Positions 33,827 to 42,863 of a stretch of 64,000 nucleotides of DNA are shown here, piece after piece. This stretch comes from Flavobacteriales bacterium (GTDB taxonomy: Bacteria > Bacteroidota > Bacteroidia > Flavobacteriales_F > PHOS-HE28). The notes under the pieces are model-generated. The model was not told the DNA's origin. It saw nothing but the letters and a program-made list of their open reading frames with translations, and ran no database searches. The position numbers and the translations under genes were made by a program. Numbering within the stretch: position 1 is the stretch's first letter; every line of letters begins with the position of its first letter. The DNA lies in assembly GCA_020635655.1 (NCBI GenBank), contig JACJZI010000010.1, positions 1 through 64,000 of the forward strand, read 5' to 3'.

Positions 33827-34652
33827 CGTTCGGTGCGACGCCGTGCCATTTGTGGGTGCCCATCATGAAGTCGACCCCCTGGCCCATTTCGGTGTGCATC
33901 AATACAACGACCGGTCGGCCCTTTCCCGTGCGTCCGTGGGCATTGCCCATCGTGCGGAGCACATCCGCAAGGTCGTTGCCGTTCATCTCCAGCACGTCCC
34001 ATCCGAAGCTGGCCCATTTCGCCTTGAGGTCGCCCAGTGGCATGACGTCGTCCACGTCCCCATCAATTTGCCTGCCGTTCCAGTCCACCGTGGCGATCAG
34101 GTTCTCCACCTTGCGGGCCGCAGCGAACATCGCGGCCTCCCAGATCTGGCCTTCCTGCAATTCGCCGTCACCGTGCAGACTGTAGACCAGGCGGTCATCA
34201 CCGTTCAACCGCTTCGCCAAGGCCGCGCCGATGGCCACGCTAAGTCCCTGACCGAGCGAACCGGAGGCCATGCGCACCCCGGGCAGACCCTCATGGGTGG
34301 TCGGGTGACCTTGCAGGCGGGAGTCGAGCTTGCGAAAGGTGGCCAGCTCCTTGATCGGGAAATAGCCGCTGCGTGCCAGGACACTGTACCAGACCGGGCT
34401 GATGTGGCCGTTGCTCAGGAAGAACAGGTCCTGTCCACGGCCATCCATGTCCCACTGGGCCGGATCGTGCTGGAGGATCCGGAAGTACAGCGCCACCATG
34501 AACTCCGTGCATCCGAGCGAGCCACCTGGATGTCCGCTCTGCGCACCGTGCGTCATCCGAACGATATCCCGACGCACCTGCCCGCAGATCCTGGCCAGTT
34601 CGTCGATGGGCGTGTCTTGGGCCTTTACGGGTGCGGTCTCGGACATGAGCAT
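33771..34652 (-). CDS. Transketolase, N-terminal half (thiamine-diphosphate-binding domain)
   Basis: The 293-residue N-terminal subunit of a split transketolase. GAQSGHPGGSLGCTEFMVALY, LFFLSNGHISPVWYSVLA, GSLGQGLSVAIGAALA and the thiamine diphosphate/magnesium motif HGDGELQEGQIWEAAMFA are present, followed by VDWNGRQIDG. MLMSETAPVKAQ starts at 34652, with an in-frame ATG at 34646 also possible; the open frame to 34793 lacks support. A TACTTTCG box at 34681-34674 may be the promoter for the whole seven-gene run ending at 28619. Confidence 0.92.
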   Translation of the reverse strand: MLMSETAPVKAQDTPIDELARICGQVRRDIVRMTHGAQSGHPGGSLGCTEFMVALYFRILQHDPAQWDMDGRGQDLFFLSNGHISPVWYSVLARSGYFPIKELATFRKLDSRLQGHPTTHEGLPGVRMASGSLGQGLSVAIGAALAKRLNGDDRLVYSLHGDGELQEGQIWEAAMFAAARKVENLIATVDWNGRQIDGDVDDVMPLGDLKAKWASFGWDVLEMNGNDLADVLRTMGNAHGRTGKGRPVVVLMHTEMGQGVDFMMGTHKWHGVAPNDEQAARALAQLPETLGDY

Positions 34653-34673
34653 GGAACGCGGGAAGCTCGCCGG

Positions 34674-34681
34674 CGAAAGTA
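34674..34681 (-). promoter_or_regulatory. -7 box upstream of the transketolase gene
   Basis: TACTTTCG on the minus strand matches TAnnTTTG at seven of eight positions, 21 nt before the ATG at 34652. Confidence 0.45.
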
Positions 34682-34740
34682 GCCGGGGCGACGAGGGCGG
34701 TCCGGACCGTGTGGATAACTTTTGAAAAGCCGCCGGTCGT

Positions 34741-35970
34741 TCAAGGCGATGCAGTTGGCGGTGCTTCGGCCGGTGACGCGAGGAACAGGGCATTGAAGTA
34801 GGCGAACAGCACCACCCCCCATTGGCGCGAAAGCAGGTCCTCGGTGAAGCTGCACAACAGGACCATCACAACGAACGCCAGATGGAGGGGATCCACCCGC
34901 GAACGCGCCAGCCAAAGTGATCGCCCGAAGAGAAGCGCGAACGCCCCCAGGCCTGCGAGCCCCATGCCGAGCCACCAGTGGAAGGCCTGCATGTGCGTGC
35001 CGTGGTGGCCATCGCTCAGGATGGGGTCGTGGTACTGCGCATAGCAGGCATCGAGCGTCGGTTGCACGTTCGCCAGGCCCGTGCCCAGGAGCCAATGATC
35101 TTCCAGTCCGGCGATCGTACAATGCAGGATCTCGCCTCGGATCGCGTCGGGTGATCGCGTCGGCTCCTCTTGCGGTATGAGCTGACCGAGCCGTTCGGCC
35201 ATGTTCGGTACGGCGAACAGGAACGCCACCAGTCCGGTGGCAAGGGCGATCAACGGAAGCGACCAATGGAGCCTCCGTTCCGTCCGGGGCCGATGAACGG
35301 CGATCACGATCGCACCGGCCAGAAAGCCGAGCACGGGCATTCGGGAAGCCATCCAAACAGCGCCGAAAAACAGACAGACGGCGACGGCCCAACGCGGATG
35401 GGCCCAGCGTTCGCGATGCCAGGCGGCATGCACCTGGAACAATGCCGCGGTGAGGAAGTAATACGTGGCGTACACGGCATGGACGCCCGTGGCCCGTGCG
35501 AACTCCTCCCGGAACGCTCTGCTGACACTTCCCCCGTAGGCTTCAGGACCAGCGCTCGGGAACCCGATCGCGCGCACCCCGCCATAGATCATCAGGACCA
35601 GGGCCGCGAGCGAGAAGAGGTCCAGCGCCTGGCGTCGTGTGGTGCGGTCGATGGGGAGGCGGAGACCGATGAAGAGCAGGGGCAGCACCAGCAACGCGGC
35701 CGCGCGCTCCGCGGAGCGCCATCCGGTGACCGGGTCCGGGGCACGCGCGATATCGGGCAGCATCAGAAGGAAGGGAAGCCCAAGCAGCAGCACTTCGCGC
35801 CAGGCGGACCGGTCATGGGTCACACCATGTCGGGCGGCGTGCCAGGTCGCCACGATCGCCAGTGCGATGATCGCCCAGACAGTGCCTTGCATGCCCGTGA
35901 TCGGCTGCAGGGCGACCAACAGCACGGCGGCCTGCGGCAGTGTCATGGTCATGCGCGGTCGTTCCTTCAT
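34741..35970 (-). CDS. O-antigen ligase/polymerase-like membrane protein
   Basis: A 409-residue protein with about ten hydrophobic helices and one larger periplasmic loop (about residues 255-335). It is of the Wzy/WaaL (O-antigen ligase family) type. The loop ends GHHGTHMQAFHWWLGMGLAGL, matching the conserved THN-like histidine region near a following helix, and contains LLGTGLANVQP. Such proteins join undecaprenyl-linked glycans to lipid A core or polymerise repeat units. The start overlaps the preceding GT4 stop by 4 nt. Ligase and polymerase cannot be separated by sequence alone; the ABC exporter nearby favours a ligase. Confidence 0.75.
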   Translation of the reverse strand: MKERPRMTMTLPQAAVLLVALQPITGMQGTVWAIIALAIVATWHAARHGVTHDRSAWREVLLLGLPFLLMLPDIARAPDPVTGWRSAERAAALLVLPLLFIGLRLPIDRTTRRQALDLFSLAALVLMIYGGVRAIGFPSAGPEAYGGSVSRAFREEFARATGVHAVYATYYFLTAALFQVHAAWHRERWAHPRWAVAVCLFFGAVWMASRMPVLGFLAGAIVIAVHRPRTERRLHWSLPLIALATGLVAFLFAVPNMAERLGQLIPQEEPTRSPDAIRGEILHCTIAGLEDHWLLGTGLANVQPTLDACYAQYHDPILSDGHHGTHMQAFHWWLGMGLAGLGAFALLFGRSLWLARSRVDPLHLAFVVMVLLCSFTEDLLSRQWGVVLFAYFNALFLASPAEAPPTASP

Positions 35971-37082
35971 GCCATCGTTCGTTCGACGATATCGCGGATC
36001 CGTTCCCGGAACAGGTTGGCGTCGAAAGGTCGTGCCTCCTCGTGCAATTCGGGAGGCGTGGCAGCTATGCCTGCGGTCTCGAAGCGCAGCACCGCATCAC
36101 GGATGGCAGCAGGAGCGGCCTCATCGAAAAAGATCGCGGATCGACCTTCACGCAAGGTCTCCAGATATCCGCCACTACGCAACGCGATCGACGGTGTGCC
36201 ACAGGCGAGCGCCTCCAAAGGCGTGATCCCCAGATCCTCATCCGCGGCGAGAATGAGCGCCCGGGAACGCTGGTAGAGATCCACGAGTGTGTCCTGGTCG
36301 ACCTCGCCCGTGAACCGGACGTTCGCTGGAGCGGAACGCTTCCATCGGGACAGCATCGGACCGCTTCCGCAGACGGTGAGCTGTTCTTCGGGCATCTCTC
36401 GGAATGCTTCAATGATCCGGTCCACGCGTTTGTAGGGTACCGCGCGGCCCACGGCGAGATAGCCGTTGCGTTGCCCTTTATAGAGCGGGAAGCGCTCCAG
36501 GTCCACCGGCGGGTGCAGGACCTCCGCCTGCCTGCCGTAGGACCGTTCGACGCGGTCCGCCACGTTGCGGCCGTTGGCCACGAACAGATCGATGCGATCG
36601 TTCGTGCGCAGGTCCCAATGGCGCAGCCGCTTCAGCACCCAGCGGACCGGCGTGGCCAGCAGCGCGGACCGCAGGCCATGATCGTGCAGGTACTCCTCCT
36701 CCTTGACCCAGGCATAGCGCATCGGGGTGTGGATGTAGCAAATGTGCTTTTGCCCGGGGCGTTTTCGAACGCCCTTCGCCACGGCATAGCTCGAGGAGAT
36801 GATCACATCATAGGCGCTCAGGTCCAGTCGTTCGATGGCCAGCGGAAAAAGGGGCAGGTACAGCCTGAACCAACGGCGTGAGCCCGGGACGTGCTGGATG
36901 AAGGTCGTTCGGGCACGCTTTCCACCGAGGATGAAGGCGCGGTCCGCCGCATGGAGGTGGTCCACCAGGGCAAAGACGTCCGCGTCGAACGCGCGTACCA
37001 GTTCACGCGTGACGATCTCCGCACCGCCGCGGCCCACCAGCCAGTCGTGCACCACGGCCACCCGCTGGTGCTCAGTTCGCAT
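35967..37082 (-). CDS. GT4-family glycosyltransferase (WbaZ-like)
   Basis: GT-B fold glycosyltransferase of 371 residues. RVAVVHDWLVGRGGAEIVTREL is the N-terminal acceptor-side motif. HICYIHTPMRYAW is typical of mannosyltransferase-like GT4 enzymes. NGYLAVGRAVPYKRVDRIIEAF begins the donor-binding domain, and EDLGITPLEALACGTPSIAL is the E-x7-E motif that holds the nucleotide sugar. The sugar is unknown, perhaps mannose. It overlaps the upstream GT4 gene by 11 nt and the downstream ligase gene by 4 nt, so the three form one tight unit. MRTEHQRVAVVHDW at 37082 is the chosen start; the frame is open to 37184. Confidence 0.87.
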   Translation of the reverse strand: MRTEHQRVAVVHDWLVGRGGAEIVTRELVRAFDADVFALVDHLHAADRAFILGGKRARTTFIQHVPGSRRWFRLYLPLFPLAIERLDLSAYDVIISSSYAVAKGVRKRPGQKHICYIHTPMRYAWVKEEEYLHDHGLRSALLATPVRWVLKRLRHWDLRTNDRIDLFVANGRNVADRVERSYGRQAEVLHPPVDLERFPLYKGQRNGYLAVGRAVPYKRVDRIIEAFREMPEEQLTVCGSGPMLSRWKRSAPANVRFTGEVDQDTLVDLYQRSRALILAADEDLGITPLEALACGTPSIALRSGGYLETLREGRSAIFFDEAAPAAIRDAVLRFETAGIAATPPELHEEARPFDANLFRERIRDIVERTMA

Positions 37083-38130
37083 GGGCTTGCCGCCAGGCAT
37101 CGTGCAATGCGCTCCGGGTGCGTTCAATGGTGAAGCGGGCCGCCGTGCGAAGGCCCAGGGCGATGCGTTCCTTGCGGGTGACACTGTTCCGGTCGAGCAT
37201 GGTCAGTGCATGCTCCATAGCGGCGTCATCCGCGATGTCGGCATAGATCGGTGCCTCGCCAAAGTTCTCCCTGAAGACGGGCAGATCGCTCGCGATCACA
37301 GGGCAGCCGGCCGCCATCGCCTCGAGCAGCGTGAGGCCGAAACCTTCTTCCCGGGAAGGAGCAAGCAGGGCAAAGGCCCCGCGATAGAGGGCCTGCAACC
37401 GGTCGTCATCGACATCCTCCAGGTGAATGATGCCCGCGTCCGACGGCAAGGGTGTGTTGCTGAACACGCGTGCGCGCCGACCGACATGCACCAGGCGAAG
37501 CGCGGTACGTTGTCGACGGGCATGCCATAGGATCGCCTGGTCGATCCCTTTTCGCGGGTCCCGTGAGGCGACCATCAGGAGATAGTCGCCATCGATCCCG
37601 GTCACGGTATCGTTCGGTGGAAGGTTCCCGGACAGGTAGGGTGGGAGCACCACCAAGCGGTCCGGATCGTGTCCCGGCGGGAACAGACGCGCGTCGGCCA
37701 ACAACTCTTCCCGTACCGTACCGCTCACCGTGACGATCCGTTCCACGCGGCGCATCAGGCGGGGAAGGGTGTTGGTATACCACCAGGCCACGCGGCGGTC
37801 GAACCATTCGGGGTGATGCCACCAGGCCAGATCGTGGATGACGAGCCATTGACGATCCACGCGCAGTGGGCCGGTGTTCGCCGGGGAGATCAATACCTCA
37901 TCCGTTCGCAACGCCCTGGGCAGATCGAGCTGTTCCCAAGCATGACCATCGAACCGCCCGCATCGGACCACCTCCAGGTCCTCGGCGTCCATGTCGGTCA
38001 CGGAGGCGCGGGGCACCAGAACACGCGCATCGGGCCAGTCGCGCGCGATCACGCGCAGCAGGCAGCGTGCGTACCGTTCCACGCCGGTCACCGGTCGCGT
38101 CAGGCACCTTCCATTGAATGCGGGTCGCAT
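37072..38130 (-). CDS. GT4-family glycosyltransferase
   Basis: GT-B glycosyltransferase of 352 residues. PVTGVERYARCLLRVI is the N-terminal motif, VIHDLAWWHHPEWF and IVTVSGTVREELL the mid-domain signature, YLLMVASRDPRKGIDQAI the start of the donor domain, and EEGFGLTLLEAMAAGCPVIAS the E-x7-E donor-binding motif. Likely to add one sugar to a surface glycan. MRPAFNGRCLTRPVTG at 38130 is taken as start; the open frame to 38253 crosses the divergent promoter region. GGCTATTTTG just upstream mirrors GGGCTATCTTG before the divergent exporter gene. Confidence 0.85.
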   Translation of the reverse strand: MRPAFNGRCLTRPVTGVERYARCLLRVIARDWPDARVLVPRASVTDMDAEDLEVVRCGRFDGHAWEQLDLPRALRTDEVLISPANTGPLRVDRQWLVIHDLAWWHHPEWFDRRVAWWYTNTLPRLMRRVERIVTVSGTVREELLADARLFPPGHDPDRLVVLPPYLSGNLPPNDTVTGIDGDYLLMVASRDPRKGIDQAILWHARRQRTALRLVHVGRRARVFSNTPLPSDAGIIHLEDVDDDRLQALYRGAFALLAPSREEGFGLTLLEAMAAGCPVIASDLPVFRENFGEAPIYADIADDAAMEHALTMLDRNSVTRKERIALGLRTAARFTIERTRSALHDAWRQAHAN

Positions 38131-38188
38131 CGATCGAAGCCCCCAAAATAGCCAGCGGCCCAGGAAGGACGGGCTATCTTGCGCCTGG

Positions 38189-38986
38189 ATGCAGCGCGCA
38201 ACGGACCTGACGATCGGCCGGACCGGGCGTTCCCTCGGGATCCCCTGGTCCATGGTGATGGAGGTGGCCTGGAAGAATGTGCGCCTGCGTTACAAGAGCT
38301 CCCTGTTGGGTTTCCTCTGGACGCTGCTCAATCCGGTGCTGTACCTGTTGATCTTCCTGTTCATCTTCAGCAGGGCCTTCGCCGAGGTCGAGAACTACCC
38401 GGTGTTCGCGCTGACGGGATTGATCCTGTGGACCTTCTTCGCGACCACCTCAGCGCATGTCATGGGTAGCCTGGTCGAGAACGCCCATGTGCTGCGTTCG
38501 CTGGCCGTTCCGCCACTGGTCTTCCCGTTGGCGCAGTCCTTGGCCGGATTGTTCAATCTGGTGCTGTCCTTCATTCCGTTCGCGTTCATCCTGTTCGCAT
38601 TCGGGTGGAGGCCCCATCCGGTGATCATCCTCATCGTGCCGGTCACCCTGCTGTTCGCCGGGTTCGTCCTCGGCGTGTCGATGGCGCTGGCCGCGCTCAA
38701 TGTCTTCTTCAGGGATATCGGCCTTCTGTGGAACGCCTTGTTGCCGGCGATGTTCTACATCACCCCCATCGCCTATCCGCCTGGGCTCATCCCCCAGGAC
38801 CTGCGCTGGATCATCGAGCTGGACCCGTTGCATCATTACATCCGGATGTTCCGTACCGTGGTCTATGAAGGTCGATGGCCTGAAGGGGATGCCTGGGTGA
38901 CCACGGCCGGACTCACCGCGCTTGCCCTGATCCTGGGTGCGGCGGTCTTTCGCAGACTGCGGCCCGGATTCATCGCCAACTACTGA
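38189..38986 (+). CDS. ABC transporter permease for polysaccharide export (Wzm-like)
   Basis: ABC-2 type permease of 265 residues with six hydrophobic segments. VAWKNVRLRYKSSLLGFLWTLLNPVLYLLI is the conserved N-terminal amphipathic and first membrane region of Wzm/TagG proteins. FYITPIAYPPGLIPQDLRWIIELDPLHHYIRMFR is the conserved C-terminal signature. It exports a lipid-linked glycan across the inner membrane with the ATPase encoded 2 nt downstream. The start at 38189 follows TATCTTG by 12 nt; the open frame back to 37991 would overlap the divergent GT4 gene. Confidence 0.92.
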   Translation: MQRATDLTIGRTGRSLGIPWSMVMEVAWKNVRLRYKSSLLGFLWTLLNPVLYLLIFLFIFSRAFAEVENYPVFALTGLILWTFFATTSAHVMGSLVENAHVLRSLAVPPLVFPLAQSLAGLFNLVLSFIPFAFILFAFGWRPHPVIILIVPVTLLFAGFVLGVSMALAALNVFFRDIGLLWNALLPAMFYITPIAYPPGLIPQDLRWIIELDPLHHYIRMFRTVVYEGRWPEGDAWVTTAGLTALALILGAAVFRRLRPGFIANY

Positions 38987-38988
38987 AC

Positions 38989-39747
38989 ATGCGGCCCGGC
39001 GAGCTTATGATGCGGTTGCGTGGGGTCGGTATCGACTACCTGGTGCAGCGCTATGGCTACCGTTCGATCAAGGAGTACCTGGTCTCCATCGGGTCCAAAC
39101 GGTTGTTGGAACGCAAGCGCATCGTGCAGGACCTGGACCTGGACATCGCCGCTGGGGAATGCTTCGGTATCGTGGGGCGGAACGGCAGTGGCAAGAGCAC
39201 GCTCCTGCGTCTCCTTGCAGGGATCATCGAGCCGGCGACGGGCACCTATGAAGTACGCGGTCGCGTGGCGCCGATGCTCGCGCTCGGGGTGGGTCTGGAG
39301 CCCGAGCTCAGTGGACTGGAGAACGCCCGGCTCTGCGCGATGCTCATGGGTGGCGATCGTCCGGCGATGCGCTCCACCTTGGAGAACGTGCGTGATTTCT
39401 CGGGCCTTTCGGAGGACGACCTCCGCATGCAGGTGAAGCGTTATTCAACGGGCATGATGGCCCGGCTCGGGTTCGCCATTGCCACCGCGAACGACCCGGA
39501 CGTGCTCCTCATCGATGAGGTGCTGGCTGTTGGTGACGTGGCCTTTCAGCAGAAGTGTTACGATCGCATCGGGGAGATGAAGCGCAAGGGATGCACCATC
39601 GTGTTCGTCTCCCACTTCCTGGGCGAGATCCAACGCATCTGCGACCGGGCCGGATGCATGGAGGGTGGCCGCATGGTGAAGGTGGGGAACGTACATGAGG
39701 TCGGCGTCCACTATCACGGGCTGCTCGGAATACCCACCGAGGCATGA
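38989..39747 (+). CDS. ABC transporter ATP-binding protein for polysaccharide export (Wzt-like)
   Basis: A 252-residue ATPase of the Wzt/TagH type. YGYRSIKEYLVS lies before the nucleotide-binding domain, as usual for this export group. Walker A is GRNGSGKST (residues ~64-72), the signature loop is KRYSTGMMARL in place of LSGGQ, and Walker B is DVLLIDEVLAVGD with FVSHF as H-loop. There is no C-terminal carbohydrate-binding domain of the O9a Wzt type, so export is probably not coupled to terminal modification. Stop and next start overlap as ATGA. Confidence 0.93.
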   Translation: MRPGELMMRLRGVGIDYLVQRYGYRSIKEYLVSIGSKRLLERKRIVQDLDLDIAAGECFGIVGRNGSGKSTLLRLLAGIIEPATGTYEVRGRVAPMLALGVGLEPELSGLENARLCAMLMGGDRPAMRSTLENVRDFSGLSEDDLRMQVKRYSTGMMARLGFAIATANDPDVLLIDEVLAVGDVAFQQKCYDRIGEMKRKGCTIVFVSHFLGEIQRICDRAGCMEGGRMVKVGNVHEVGVHYHGLLGIPTEA

Positions 39748-42700
39748 AAGTGGTCCGCCAAGCATCGCGCGATCCATCCGTCGATCCAGCGATCGGAAAG
39801 GTCGACATCGTGCTCACATGTCATGATGACGGGCGCTACCTCAGGGAGGCGATCGATAGCCTTGGACCGGAAAGGTCGGGCGGCAAGGGCGTGATCGTCG
39901 TCAATGATGGCTCCACGGACCCCGGGACCTTGGAGGCCCTGGATGGCCTGCGGGCCATGGGTTGTCGTGTGATCGACCAGTCGAACAAGGGGCTTTCCGC
40001 AGCCCGCAATACCGGATGGCGGGCCTCGAAGGCTCCCTATATCCTCTTCCTGGACGCGGACAATCGCATCGACCCGAGCTATCCGATGAAGGCGGCCCGC
40101 GTGATGGACGCATCGGAGGAGGTCGCCTTCGTCTATGGTGATCGCAAGGAGTTCGGTGAACGCGAAGACCAGGTGGAGCAGGTCGAGGTGGGCCTTGGTA
40201 CCCTGCTCGTCGGGAACCGGATCGACGCGTGCGCCGTGGTGCGTCGGTCCGTGCTCGATGCGTTGGGCGGCTTCGATGAGGCCATGCGGTCCGGTTATGA
40301 GGACTGGGAACTGTGGATCCGGATCCTCGCGAACCGGTATCGGGCGGTGCATGTCCCGGAGCCCTTGTTCCACTATCGTGTCCGCCAGGGTTCCCTGTCA
40401 TCGGTGGCCGATGATCCGGTACATCGTGCGGCGATCGTGCGCTATGTCACCACGAAACACCAGCGTTTGTTCGCCACGCACGCCCGGCACGTGGTGGCGG
40501 AATTGCATCGGATCCAGGCGCATGACAAACACCTGTTGCATGATGCACGAACGATCGGCGATCAGGCGCGTTCGGTCGCCGAGGAAGCCCTGAACACCGC
40601 GCGGACCGCCCATGAGGAATTGGATCGCGCACGCGCCGAGCATCAACGAGCGCGTGATGCGCTCGAGATGGAACTGAAGCGGGTATATGCGGATGCGGAC
40701 ACGGCGAAGGCGCATATCGAACGTCTGGAGGATGAACAGGCCCGGGCGGACGCGGCCTTGCGCGAGCTCGAGGTGCAGAAGGACGCACTCTCCGAGGAGG
40801 CCCACCGCCTGGTCGGTGAGGTGGACAAGGCCATGCAGGCGCTGCAAGTGCAACGGGAACATTCGCGTGCGCTCCAGGCGCTCATCGGCCAATATGAGGA
40901 AAGGATCAAGCGTATCGAATCCAGTCGATGGTGGCGATTGCGCAGGCAGTACCACAAGATGCGGGCACTTTTGCGGACCTCCAGTGATACGTCCCGGAGG
41001 GGTTGGCGATGGCTCCGCCGCATCGCCTTCCTGATCAGTGCCAAGGGACGGCATATCCTGCGGAAGTTCCTGGCAAAATTGTTCAAGGCCCTGTACCTGA
41101 TCACGGAGGACCGGCCGGTACGCATCATCGTTGGTGAGGACCGCGAGCAGCATCTTCTAATGGCCACGGGCGATCCCTATGCGCAGTGGATGGCGCGCCA
41201 CTTTGCCCGGGAGAGCGACCTGCGCGATCAACGTGAACAGGTGGATCTCTTCTCCCATCAGCCCCTGATCAGCGTGGTCATGCCCGTGTTCGATCCCCCG
41301 GTCCGCTTGTTGGATGCGGCGATCGCATCGGTCCTCCGTCAGACCTATCCCCTGGTGGAACTGTGCATCGCCGATGACAAGAGCCATGACCCGGCCGTGC
41401 GCGTCTGTCTTGAGAAGTGGTCGGCCGCTGACGACCGGGTCCGTGTCGTTCTTCGTGAGGAGAACGGACACATCTCGAAAGCGAGCAACAGCGCCCTGGA
41501 ACTGGCGCAGGGAGAGTTCGTCGCGTTGATGGACCACGATGATCTGCTGGCCCCGGACGCCTTTTTCCACGTGGTGCGTGCACTGAACAAAAGAAGGGAC
41601 CTTGACCTGATCTACACGGACGAGGACAAGGTCGACGAACAGGGCCATCACAGCGAACCGCATTTCAAGCCCCAATGGTGCCCGGATCATCTGCTCTCCC
41701 GAAATTACTTCGGCCACCTGGTGGTCCTTCGCCGTTCCTTGCTGGAGCAGGTCGGTGGATTCCGGACCGGGTTCGAGGGCAGTCAGGACTACGACCTGCT
41801 CCTGCGCTTCACGGAACACACCGATCGGATCGCGCGCATTCCCCGTGTGCTGTACCACTGGCGCGTGCACGCTGGTTCCGCCGCCCGCAGCGAGGAGGTC
41901 AAACCGTACGCCTACCAAGCTGCGCGAAAGGCCCTGACCGAAGCGTTGGAACGCCGGGGAGAGCCTGCGGACGTGAGTTTCCTGGACGGCTTCCGTGGCT
42001 ACGGCATCCGGTTCCGTTCGCCCCTGCGCGGCAAGGTCAGTGTGATCATTCCCACGAAGGACAAGGCCGATGTGCTCGGGACCTGCCTTCGTTCCTTGTT
42101 CGCGCTAACGGACCATCCGGACTTCGAAGTGATCGTCGTGAGCAACAACAGTACGGAACGTGCGCTGTTCGAACTGCTCGATGAGGTGGGCGCGATGGAA
42201 CCGGACCGTTTCCGTCACATCCGCTCCGACCGCCCCTTCAATTTCAGTGCGCTCATGAATATCGGCACAGCGGAGGCCAGCGGCGAGCATATCCTGTACC
42301 TGAACAACGATACGGAGATCATCCACGCCGACTGGATGCGGGCGATGCACGAGTGGTCGCAGCGGCCGTCCATCGGGGCGGTGGGTGTGAAGTTGCTCTA
42401 CCACAACGATACCATCCAGCATGCCGGGGTGATCATCGGGCTCGGCGGGGTGGCAGGCCACACCTTCGTCGGCACGCATAAGGACGGACCGGGTTATTTC
42501 AACTACGTCAATACCATCAACAATTACAGCGCGGTCACCGCGGCCTGCATGATGGTGGAACGGCGAAAGCTCGAGGAGATCGGCGGCTGGGACGAGGGCT
42601 TCACCGTGGAATACAACGACGTGGACCTCTGCCTGCGCCTTCGGGAGAAGGGCTATCGCAATGTCTATCTACCACATGTGTCGCTCTATCACTATGAATC

Positions 42701-42860
42701 GCTCACGCGTGGCCACCCGCATATGACCCGTGAGAGCTACGAACGCCATTTGCGCGAAGTGAGATCGTTCAAGGACCGTTGGGCCCACTACATCGAGGAC
42801 GACCCCTGCTACGACCCCAATCTCTCGCGCGGGGTCCACGATTTCCAATTCGCGTTGTGA
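39744..42860 (+). CDS. Three-domain GT2 glycosyltransferase with central coiled coil
   Basis: A 1038-residue multifunctional glycosyltransferase. GT2 domain 1 (residues ~18-240) has DIVLTCHDDGRYLREAIDSL and LFLDADNRID. Residues ~260-395 are a long coiled coil. GT2 domain 2 (~505-730) has ISVVMPVFDPPVRLLDAAI and VALMDHDDLLAPDA. GT2 domain 3 (~760-1000) has VSVIIPTKDKADVLGTCL and LYLNNDTEIIHADW with a late VEYNDVDLCLRL. It may build an oligosaccharide repeat by adding two or three sugars, with the coiled coil as a spacer. It follows Wzt with a 4-nt overlap and is probably cytoplasmic. Confidence 0.87.
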   Translation: MKVVRQASRDPSVDPAIGKVDIVLTCHDDGRYLREAIDSLGPERSGGKGVIVVNDGSTDPGTLEALDGLRAMGCRVIDQSNKGLSAARNTGWRASKAPYILFLDADNRIDPSYPMKAARVMDASEEVAFVYGDRKEFGEREDQVEQVEVGLGTLLVGNRIDACAVVRRSVLDALGGFDEAMRSGYEDWELWIRILANRYRAVHVPEPLFHYRVRQGSLSSVADDPVHRAAIVRYVTTKHQRLFATHARHVVAELHRIQAHDKHLLHDARTIGDQARSVAEEALNTARTAHEELDRARAEHQRARDALEMELKRVYADADTAKAHIERLEDEQARADAALRELEVQKDALSEEAHRLVGEVDKAMQALQVQREHSRALQALIGQYEERIKRIESSRWWRLRRQYHKMRALLRTSSDTSRRGWRWLRRIAFLISAKGRHILRKFLAKLFKALYLITEDRPVRIIVGEDREQHLLMATGDPYAQWMARHFARESDLRDQREQVDLFSHQPLISVVMPVFDPPVRLLDAAIASVLRQTYPLVELCIADDKSHDPAVRVCLEKWSAADDRVRVVLREENGHISKASNSALELAQGEFVALMDHDDLLAPDAFFHVVRALNKRRDLDLIYTDEDKVDEQGHHSEPHFKPQWCPDHLLSRNYFGHLVVLRRSLLEQVGGFRTGFEGSQDYDLLLRFTEHTDRIARIPRVLYHWRVHAGSAARSEEVKPYAYQAARKALTEALERRGEPADVSFLDGFRGYGIRFRSPLRGKVSVIIPTKDKADVLGTCLRSLFALTDHPDFEVIVVSNNSTERALFELLDEVGAMEPDRFRHIRSDRPFNFSALMNIGTAEASGEHILYLNNDTEIIHADWMRAMHEWSQRPSIGAVGVKLLYHNDTIQHAGVIIGLGGVAGHTFVGTHKDGPGYFNYVNTINNYSAVTAACMMVERRKLEEIGGWDEGFTVEYNDVDLCLRLREKGYRNVYLPHVSLYHYESLTRGHPHMTRESYERHLREVRSFKDRWAHYIEDDPCYDPNLSRGVHDFQFAL

Positions 42861-42863
42861 TCC

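Noticed and set aside
31422..34652. Split transketolase as a pseudogene
   Set aside because: Both halves start and end at domain borders and keep the active-site motifs. Two-gene transketolases are normal in this phylum; only the gene between them is odd.
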